From: Saprospiraceae bacterium
GTDB lineage: Bacteria > Bacteroidota > Bacteroidia > Chitinophagales > Saprospiraceae
Assembly: GCA_016712145.1 (NCBI GenBank)
Contig: JADJRO010000003.1
Location: 434,001-498,000, forward strand
Reading direction: 5' to 3'
Length of the DNA stretch: 64,000 nucleotides
Within the stretch, counting starts at the first letter, position 1. Every line of letters begins with the position of its first letter. A program made the translations under genes and the position numbers. Under the pieces are notes generated by a model. That model had not been told where the DNA came from. It searched no databases and was given only the letters and a program-made list of their open reading frames with translations. This document shows, one piece after another, positions 57,380 to 64,000 of the stretch.

Positions 57380-58396
57380 ATGAAAAAATATAATATATTA
57401 AGTCTTGTAATTATGATTCTTGCATTTGGTAGTCTGAATGCTCAGGATTATGCAAAAGCCTTGAAAACGCAAGCGGTTTATAACCATTATTATGCAAATC
57501 TTTTTTTGGTTAATCCGGCAAATACAGGGTTTAATGGTACGTCCAACTTGCTTTTTAATTTTAGAAATCAATGGGCTGGTTTTGATGGTGCACCTAAAGG
57601 CCTAACCTTAGGAATAGATGCCAGTCCGGCGAACAATATGGGACTTGGAGCCATGATTTATTCTGAAAATTATGGAGTTGCCAATCGATTTCAAGGTCAG
57701 ATAAATTACGCTTACAATTTTCGCCCTAGCGATAATATGCGGATGTCTTTCGGACTTTCCGGGGCATATATCCAATATAACCTAGATAATGAGGCGATTA
57801 CAGATCCTTTGCATGAAAGTCCGGATCCATATATCAACAGTGCCGTCAATGGCGAGAAGTATTTTGGTGCAGATTTTGGATTCTATGCTGAAATCCAGGA
57901 TAAATTCCGCATCGGAATCAGCATTCCTCACTTGGTGGAAACGCGATTGGACAATTCTAATAAAACAACCACAGGTCCAAAAGAGGATAAACCGGTGAGT
58001 TTTACTGGTTTCTTAGGTGCAATTTGGAGATTGCCTGAATATCGTATGGTTATTGAGCCATCAATAGGATTGCGGAAAATTTCGGATGTACCCTTTGGTA
58101 CGGATTTAAATGTATTAGCTAAAATGCTGGACGACAGATTGTTCGCTGGTTTTACCTATAGTTATAATCCATCCTGGCATCGGATTTCACTCCTTGGTGG
58201 GGTAAAAATCGACCGGTTTAGTTTCATGTACTCCTACGATCAGTCCTATTTGGAATTTCAAAACTTTAATAATGGGTCTCATGAACTTACACTTGCCTTC
58301 GAATTGTACAGGGCCAAGCCTAAAGCTCCCAAAATGGATGAAGGTATGAGTAAATCAGAACCAGAAGCAGTTCCAACAATGGAAGAAAAGAAGTAA
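57380..58396 (+). CDS. PorP/SprF family T9SS outer-membrane protein
   Basis: This protein of about 338 residues has a signal peptide (MKKYNILSLVIMILAFGSLNAQ) and the PorP/SprF beta-barrel pattern: HYYANLFLVNPANTGFNGT, LLFNFRNQWAGFDGAPKGLTLG, and repeated aromatic strands to the end. PorP/SprF proteins dock type B substrates to the surface; SprF is required for surface display of SprB. The gene starts 27 bases after the upstream stop codon; a longer ATG at 57353 overlaps that stop but adds 9 unlikely residues. A hairpin terminator follows. The C-terminal tail (about 25 residues) is charged and low in complexity. Confidence 0.93.
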   Translation: MKKYNILSLVIMILAFGSLNAQDYAKALKTQAVYNHYYANLFLVNPANTGFNGTSNLLFNFRNQWAGFDGAPKGLTLGIDASPANNMGLGAMIYSENYGVANRFQGQINYAYNFRPSDNMRMSFGLSGAYIQYNLDNEAITDPLHESPDPYINSAVNGEKYFGADFGFYAEIQDKFRIGISIPHLVETRLDNSNKTTTGPKEDKPVSFTGFLGAIWRLPEYRMVIEPSIGLRKISDVPFGTDLNVLAKMLDDRLFAGFTYSYNPSWHRISLLGGVKIDRFSFMYSYDQSYLEFQNFNNGSHELTLAFELYRAKPKAPKMDEGMSKSEPEAVPTMEEKK

Positions 58397-58434
58397 GGAA
58401 TTTCAGATTTTATAAATAATTTTGCATCTCCATA

Positions 58435-58466
58435 AAAAGCTTGCCTTAAGGTAGGCTTTTGTTTTT
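58435..58466 (+). terminator. Intrinsic terminator after the SprF-like gene
   Basis: A 13-bp stem with two GT pairs (AAAAGCTTGCCTT / AAGGTAGGCTTTT), with no unpaired loop bases in the sequence, is followed by GTTTTTT. Confidence 0.75.
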
Positions 58467-58636
58467 TAAACCTGATATTAAATAAATTCATCATATCTGT
58501 TTAAATACAGGATTTAAATAATAGATGCCGCATGAATTAGGGGATTCTGAATAATTATTTAAATGCATGTTCCAGATAATGAATTTATTAAATTAATTAA
58601 CCTGGATCTCATAAATCTGAATTGAACCTATTCCTA

Positions 58637-61600
58637 ATGCTAAATCTTCCCATTATATTCAATGATTTCAAAAGCTATGGAAGCTACTTGCTATTATTAA
58701 TTGTTTGTTCTTTCCATCTCAGCTGTTCTAAATCATCTGAATTTAAAAAAGTTACTTCAGATCCATTGTTTGTGTTTCGAGATTCCTCGCAAACCAATAT
58801 CAATTTCATCAATTATGTGGAAGATGGAAATGAAATTAATATGTTTAATTATGAGTATTTCTACAATGGAGGTGGAGTAGCCGTTGGAGATATCAATCAA
58901 GATGGCCTTGCCGATCTGTATTTTAGTTCGACTATGGGTTTTTGTAAACTGTATTTGAATCTGGGCAATTTTAAATTTAAAGACATTACCCAAGAGGCTG
59001 GTGTTGACGGTGGGCTTGGTATTAAAACCGGTATTTCTATGGTTGATTTAAATGGGGATGGCCTATTAGATATTTTTGTAAGTAAGAGTGGTTTATTTGA
59101 CCCCATTTATAGAGAAAATATTGCTTACATCAATAACGGTAATTTAACTTTTACGAATCGCGCCCCGGAATACCATCTGAATGATCAGAGTTTTTGTACG
59201 CAAACTTATTTCTTTGATATGGATCTGGACAATGATCTGGATGTATTTATGGTAAACCATCCAGTGAGTTGGCAGGATATCAATAATATTTATATTTATC
59301 AAGATGAAAAAGGCAGGTATTATTTACCAGAAGATACAAGTCGAACCTATATTAGTAATCGACTTTATGAAAACTTAGGCAATGGCAATTTTAAGGACAT
59401 TTCTTTAAAAGCCGGGATTGGGCATGTAGCGTTTGGTTTAAGTCTATGTGTTCTGGATGCAAATCAAGATGGTTATCCGGATTTGTATGTATGCAATGAT
59501 TACCTTCAACCGGATGTCTTATTTATCAATAATAAAAATCACACCTTCACAAAATCATTTGAAAAATATTTCAGCCATCAATCACACTCATCGATGGGTT
59601 CAGAAATTTTTGATTTAAATAACGATGGCAATTTTGATTTGATGACCGTCGACATGAAGCCAGAGGATAATTTGCGCCAGAAAACCTTAATGGACGATCA
59701 GAACTATGATCGTTTCTATAAAATGGTAAAGTATGATTTACAAGCGCAATTTTCAAAAAATTGTATCCATTTAAATAATGGAAACAAGTCATATAGTGAT
59801 ATTTCTTTTTTGTTGAATGTTGAACATACGGACTGGTCATGGGCTCCCATTGCTGCAGATTATGACAACGATGGGTTTGAAGATCTTTACATTACCAATG
59901 GGTATCGCAGGTATGTAACCAATATGGATTATAAGAAATTCACACTCGATTCATTGATGAAAGCAACAGGTGGTCGCGGTGCAATTTCATTTCCGGAATG
60001 GAAAAAAGTCTGTCCTGAAGGAAAAATCCAAAATTACTTTTACAAGAACAATGGTAATTTGAATTTTTCAAAGGTTAGTGATGAATGGAATGCCGGTCCG
60101 GATTCCTACTCTAATGGAGCAGCTTATGTCGATCTTGATAATGATGGTGACTTGGATATTGTCACAAATAATATTAATGATCATGCTTTTGTATTGGAAA
60201 ATAAAGCCGCTCAAAAATTCAAGCATAATTTTTTGAAAATCAAATTAAAAGGATCAGGAAAAAATACAGGGGGAATAGGTGCAAAAGTGATGTTGCAGTC
60301 AGCTGGTGGAAAACAACAATTTAGATATGTTAATCCAGTTCGCGGATTTATGTCATCTGTTGACCCGATAATACACTTTGGCTTAAAGGACATCGCAAAA
60401 GTTGATTTTGTAGAAGTACATTGGCCAGACGGAATAAAGAAACGTTACAATACAATCCAAATAAACGCAATCAATACATTAGATAGTAAAGATGGAACGG
60501 TTATCCAGGATTCAAAAAACAAACAAGACCAAACGGCTCGGTTTATTGAAGCATACGATGCAGGTATCAATTTTGTCCATCGTGAAGACTACTTTACAGA
60601 TTTTAAGAGAGAGCCAATCATCCATTTAAAAAATTCAACGGAGGGTCCGGCTCTGGCTATTGCTGATGTAAATAAGGATGGTACTGATGATGTTTTTTTA
60701 GGAGGAGCTGTAGGACAGGAAAGTGTCATGTATTTTCAAAAGGAAGGTTCATTTAAATTATCCACCCAAACTGCATTCAAAACCGATTCAAGTTATGAAG
60801 ATGTATCTGCTGCATTTATTGATATAGATCAGGACCAGGATTTGGATTTGTATGTGGTCAGTGGTGGCTATTTGTGGGACAAAGGAAATAAAATGTATCA
60901 GGATCGTTTGTATTTAAATGATGGCAAAGGCAATTTTTCCAAATCAGATGGACTCATCCCACAAGAATTTCAGAATGGATCTATCGTAATCGCTTTTGAC
61001 GCAAATGGAGACGGTAAACAAGATTTATTTGTTGGAGGAAGCGTATCACCTGCAGCATATCCTTTTGCTGAACAATCCTTTTTATTAATTAATAAAGGAG
61101 GAAGTTTTACTAATGAAACAAAATCCTGGTTTAATAAAGATACTTTATTTGGCATCATTAAGGATGCCGTTACCTGTGACCTGAACGGCGATGGAAAATT
61201 GGATTTGGTCGTTTGTGGAGAATGGATGCCAATAACAGTTTGGATCAATACAGGAACTGGATTTGAAAACAAAACAAAAGAGTTCAATTTAAATGGAACG
61301 GAAGGATGGTGGCAAAGTTTGCAGGTTGATGATTTAGATGGAGATGGTGATCTTGATTTGGTTGCGGGTAATTTAGGACGCAATTCAAAATTTAAAGCAA
61401 CTGATTCTGAACCGGTCGAAGTATTTGCGGCTGATTTTGATAACAGCAAAACCATGGATGCTATTTTAAGTACCTATGTTTTAGGAACTTCTTATCCTGT
61501 GGTTTCCAGAGATCGTTTGCTTGAACAAATGACCTCGCTTCGTAAAAAATATTTGAGATATGCCAGTTATGGAATCACACCAATGAATAAAGTTATTGCA

Positions 61601-62020
61601 GAAGATAAATTGCAAAAAGCCTATCACTTAAAGGCCTATGAAATGTCGAGTTGCATTTTTTGGAATGAATCAGGTAAATTTAAAAAGCAATTATTGCCAG
61701 CGGAAGCTCAGGTTTCTATGGTCAAAGGAATTATTATCCGGGATGTTGACAAAGATGGAAAAAAGGACCTGCTCACTTGCGGTAATTTTTATGATACGGA
61801 CGTTGATTTTGGGCGTTATGATGCTTCTGTTGGCTGCCTATTACTTCAAAAGAACCAGGAATCAGTTGCTTCTTTTCAACCGATGCCAGTTTCGAATACT
61901 GGTTTTTATGTTCCGGGAAATTTACGCAGAATGAAATTTATTAAAGTAGCAGATTCAAATAGCATATTGGTTACTGAAAACAATGGTAAAACCAAGTTAT
62001 TAAAAATCAGAAATAATTAA
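58637..62020 (+). CDS. CRTAC1-like ASPIC/UnbV lipoprotein with FG-GAP/VCBS repeats
   Basis: This protein of about 1127 residues is a probable outer-membrane lipoprotein: hydrophobic SYLLLLIVCSFHLSC with lipobox Cys. It contains several FG-GAP/VCBS calcium loops (VGDINQDGLADLYF, VDLNGDGLLDIF, VDLDNDGDLDI, CDLNGDGKLDL, DDLDGDGDLDL) arranged as a beta-propeller, an ASPIC/UnbV domain (about 530-615, GIGAKVMLQSAGGKQ, FGLKDIAKVDFVEVHWPDG) and a second propeller after it. These proteins are frequent near SusC/D and carbohydrate genes in Bacteroidota; their role is unknown. ATG 58637 is preferred to an upstream TTG at 58622. The next gene follows after 4 bases. Confidence 0.9.
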   Translation: MLNLPIIFNDFKSYGSYLLLLIVCSFHLSCSKSSEFKKVTSDPLFVFRDSSQTNINFINYVEDGNEINMFNYEYFYNGGGVAVGDINQDGLADLYFSSTMGFCKLYLNLGNFKFKDITQEAGVDGGLGIKTGISMVDLNGDGLLDIFVSKSGLFDPIYRENIAYINNGNLTFTNRAPEYHLNDQSFCTQTYFFDMDLDNDLDVFMVNHPVSWQDINNIYIYQDEKGRYYLPEDTSRTYISNRLYENLGNGNFKDISLKAGIGHVAFGLSLCVLDANQDGYPDLYVCNDYLQPDVLFINNKNHTFTKSFEKYFSHQSHSSMGSEIFDLNNDGNFDLMTVDMKPEDNLRQKTLMDDQNYDRFYKMVKYDLQAQFSKNCIHLNNGNKSYSDISFLLNVEHTDWSWAPIAADYDNDGFEDLYITNGYRRYVTNMDYKKFTLDSLMKATGGRGAISFPEWKKVCPEGKIQNYFYKNNGNLNFSKVSDEWNAGPDSYSNGAAYVDLDNDGDLDIVTNNINDHAFVLENKAAQKFKHNFLKIKLKGSGKNTGGIGAKVMLQSAGGKQQFRYVNPVRGFMSSVDPIIHFGLKDIAKVDFVEVHWPDGIKKRYNTIQINAINTLDSKDGTVIQDSKNKQDQTARFIEAYDAGINFVHREDYFTDFKREPIIHLKNSTEGPALAIADVNKDGTDDVFLGGAVGQESVMYFQKEGSFKLSTQTAFKTDSSYEDVSAAFIDIDQDQDLDLYVVSGGYLWDKGNKMYQDRLYLNDGKGNFSKSDGLIPQEFQNGSIVIAFDANGDGKQDLFVGGSVSPAAYPFAEQSFLLINKGGSFTNETKSWFNKDTLFGIIKDAVTCDLNGDGKLDLVVCGEWMPITVWINTGTGFENKTKEFNLNGTEGWWQSLQVDDLDGDGDLDLVAGNLGRNSKFKATDSEPVEVFAADFDNSKTMDAILSTYVLGTSYPVVSRDRLLEQMTSLRKKYLRYASYGITPMNKVIAEDKLQKAYHLKAYEMSSCIFWNESGKFKKQLLPAEAQVSMVKGIIIRDVDKDGKKDLLTCGNFYDTDVDFGRYDASVGCLLLQKNQESVASFQPMPVSNTGFYVPGNLRRMKFIKVADSNSILVTENNGKTKLLKIRNN

Positions 62021-62024
62021 TGGG

Positions 62025-63350
62025 ATGAATAAATTATTATTTATTATTTTAATAACTGCACTTGGAGCTTGCACTCACAAAGAGCAATCTGCTACAATTG
62101 ATGAAACTTTTATTCATTATTGTACAGATAAATTATTGGATATAACCATGGAGGATATCTATTCTCCTCCTGTAGCTAGTCGTGTATTTGTTTATCCTTA
62201 TATCACATGTTATGAAGTAATGGAAAATGGTTCTGGGCGTTCTTTTATGAAGTATATTTCAAAGGAATGGAATCCAAAACCTGATTTTGATACATCAGGA
62301 ATTTCATATCCTTTGGCTGCCCTAAAAAGTTTTTGCATTGTTGCAAAGGGGATGGTTTTTAGTGAATACTTGATGGATTCAGTATCGGCCAGATTTGATC
62401 TAAAAATCAAGAATGTGCCAATAGAAATTCGACAAAAATCAGAACAGTATGCTGAGTTTATTGCAAAACAAGTAAAAGCCTGGATTTCAAAAGATAATTA
62501 TGCCTTCGTTAAATCTGCTGCACAATATACAATCCCAATTTCAGACAGTACCTGGACCATCACACCTCCAAATTATGATAAAGCACTTGAGCCCAATTGG
62601 AAATCCTTGCGATATATTTTATTAGATTCTATTAATCAATTTTTTCCACCAGCACCGCCAACATTTAATAAAGATAAAAATTCACTCTTTTATAAATATG
62701 CTAAAGCAGTGTACGATACCAATAATTTAAAAAATAAAGAATTTCAATTATTAGCAAAATACTGGGATGACAATCCAAATGAATATTTTACTACTGGGCA
62801 CAATACCTATTTTACGCATCGGATCAATCCACCGGGTCATTGGTTAAACATTACCAAAGAGTTTTGCAAAAAAAATAATTTAAATCTGCACGAATCCTCA
62901 AAAATTTATGCACACGTTTGTCTGGGTATATTTGATGGCATTATAAGTTGTTGGAATGTAAAATATACTTGCCAACTCATACGTCCAATTACTTACATCA
63001 ATCGATACATTGATCCAAAATGGACTCCATTCATTCAAACTCCTCCGTTTCCTGAATATACCAGTGGTCACAGTGTAATTTCAGGAGCTGCTTCAGAAAT
63101 ATTAATTCATTTTTTTGGTGACAAACCATTTGAGGATTCAACCATTGTTCGTTGGGGATTTGATGTAAGATCTTTTAATTCTATTTCAAATGCTGCGCAA
63201 GAAGCTTCCAGAAGTCGTTTTTATGGAGGCATTCATTATGAGTTTGGTATCAACGAAGGATTGATTCAAGGACGAAATATAGGCCGGCATGTCATTAATA
63301 AACTGGATTTATTGTTAAAAAATAATTCAAACAATGAGAATTCAAAATAA
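62025..63350 (+). CDS. Vanadium-dependent haloperoxidase / PAP2-family lipoprotein
   Basis: This 441-residue protein is a lipoprotein (LLFIILITALGAC, lipobox Cys16) with the PAP2/vanadium haloperoxidase fold. The anion-binding residues are visible: Lys313 in WNVKYTCQLIRP, Arg320, PEYTSGHS (343-350; SGH with His349) and the distal RFYGGIHYEFG (His404, the expected vanadate ligand). Such proteins may oxidise halides with H2O2 or act as phosphatases; the acceptor site cannot be decided from sequence. Its gene is 4 bases after the first ASPIC/UnbV gene and overlaps a possible start of the next, so all three form an operon. Confidence 0.88.
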   Translation: MNKLLFIILITALGACTHKEQSATIDETFIHYCTDKLLDITMEDIYSPPVASRVFVYPYITCYEVMENGSGRSFMKYISKEWNPKPDFDTSGISYPLAALKSFCIVAKGMVFSEYLMDSVSARFDLKIKNVPIEIRQKSEQYAEFIAKQVKAWISKDNYAFVKSAAQYTIPISDSTWTITPPNYDKALEPNWKSLRYILLDSINQFFPPAPPTFNKDKNSLFYKYAKAVYDTNNLKNKEFQLLAKYWDDNPNEYFTTGHNTYFTHRINPPGHWLNITKEFCKKNNLNLHESSKIYAHVCLGIFDGIISCWNVKYTCQLIRPITYINRYIDPKWTPFIQTPPFPEYTSGHSVISGAASEILIHFFGDKPFEDSTIVRWGFDVRSFNSISNAAQEASRSRFYGGIHYEFGINEGLIQGRNIGRHVINKLDLLLKNNSNNENSK

Positions 63351-63372
63351 ATTGAATTCAACTGAAATAAAC

Positions 63373-64000
63373 ATGGATTTTAATATGCTTAAGTGGACGT
63401 ACGATACTGTTTTAAATTTTTATAAAAGATCGTTTCAATTGATTATTGGAATTGGGCTATCGTTTTTACTGACTGATTGCACAACAAAGAATACTCAGGC
63501 AGATCAAAAAACTGATCAAGTAGTTTTCGAACTAATGGATTCTTCAAAAACGGGCGTTTTGTTTAGGAATGATATTGTAGAATACGATAGTTTTAATTAT
63601 TTTTATTACGATGAATTCTATGAAGGGGCAGGCACCGGCATTATTGATGTCAATAATGATGGCTTGCAGGATTTATTTTTTGTATCAAATCAGGGTCCTG
63701 AAAAATTATATTTAAACAAAGGAAATTTTCAGTTTGAAGACATCTCAAAGAAAGCAGGTATTGAAGGTGGAATGGAATGGTCTAACGGAGTAACCGTAGC
63801 CGATGTCAATGGGGATGGGTTCCAGGATATCTACATTTCATGCCGATTATCGGATATAAAGGAATACCGAACGAATCGATTGTATATCAACAATAAAGAC
63901 AACACGTTTACAGAGCGAGCAAAAGAATATGGAATTGATGATGCTGGCTATACAGCACACGCAAGTTTTTTTGATTTTGATTTAGATGGGGATTTGGATT
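63373..64000 (+). CDS. Second CRTAC1-like FG-GAP/VCBS lipoprotein (3' end outside window)
   Basis: The reading frame is open to the window edge. It has a signal region ending in SFLLTDC (lipobox Cys) and the same organisation as the gene at 58.6 kb: FYEGAGTGIIDVNNDGLQDLFF, VADVNGDGFQDIYIS and FDFDLDGDLD calcium-loop repeats. Starts at 63334 (overlapping the previous stop), 63373 and 63385 are all in frame; 63373 is a compromise. It is probably a member of the same operon as the haloperoxidase gene. Confidence 0.85.
   Translation, partial: MDFNMLKWTYDTVLNFYKRSFQLIIGIGLSFLLTDCTTKNTQADQKTDQVVFELMDSSKTGVLFRNDIVEYDSFNYFYYDEFYEGAGTGIIDVNNDGLQDLFFVSNQGPEKLYLNKGNFQFEDISKKAGIEGGMEWSNGVTVADVNGDGFQDIYISCRLSDIKEYRTNRLYINNKDNTFTERAKEYGIDDAGYTAHASFFDFDLDGDLD

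Overview
The window is a chromosomal segment of a low-GC member of the Bacteroidota, most likely a Saprospira-type bacterium (class Saprospiria). Supporting this are type IX secretion (T9SS) C-terminal sorting domains of types A and B, a PorP/SprF protein next to an SprB-repeat protein, HYR-like surface proteins, DUF2480, type B ribosomal protein L31, TAnnTTTG-type promoter boxes and a lack of obvious Shine-Dalgarno sequences. The lineage is an inference from gene content. I recognised no rRNA, tRNA, CRISPR array, prophage or insertion sequence.

Layout. 1-3.6 kb: 5' part of an NAD-type formate dehydrogenase alpha subunit and a FadN-type beta-oxidation enzyme, both minus strand. 3.7-9.5 kb: a YitT membrane protein, a frameshifted flippase-like protein overlapping a nucleotide-sugar epimerase, then a polyprenyl-phosphate glycosyltransferase pair (GT2 plus PMT/ArnT type). 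9.5-14.3 kb: RadA, ScpB, DUF2480, TraB/GumN and a frameshifted RlmB-type rRNA methyltransferase. 14.3-18 kb: a secreted M36 metalloprotease. 18.3-31.9 kb: HAD phosphatase, coiled-coil protein, Asd, a frameshifted lamin-tail T9SS protein, a degenerate EEP-fold membrane protein, an aspartyl protease, PGI/PMI, Lnt, L31, a GlmU-like protein and a spermidine synthase-like protein. 32-41 kb: GH20 hexosaminidase, GH92 mannosidase and glycosylasparaginase, together able to dismantle N-glycans. 40.8-58.4 kb: a surface-protein region with a delta-60 repeat protein, two giant paralogous HYR-like proteins carrying dockerin-like segments, an orphan NarL-type regulator between them, a 1.1-kb GC-rich tandem repeat array, a protein with three cohesin-like modules and SprB repeats, and its SprF partner. 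58.6-64 kb: ASPIC/UnbV lipoprotein, vanadium haloperoxidase-like lipoprotein and a second FG-GAP lipoprotein that runs off the end.

The best candidate for an undescribed system is the 42.9-58.4 kb block: dockerin-like surface proteins, cohesin-like scaffold, SprF partner and a dedicated regulator, i.e. a possible cellulosome-like or adhesive surface assembly exported by T9SS. Also notable are degenerate heptamer repeats of different sequence at several gene ends, very long perfect palindromes acting as terminators, and a set of single-base frameshifts plus one in-frame stop that could be assembly errors or real decay.
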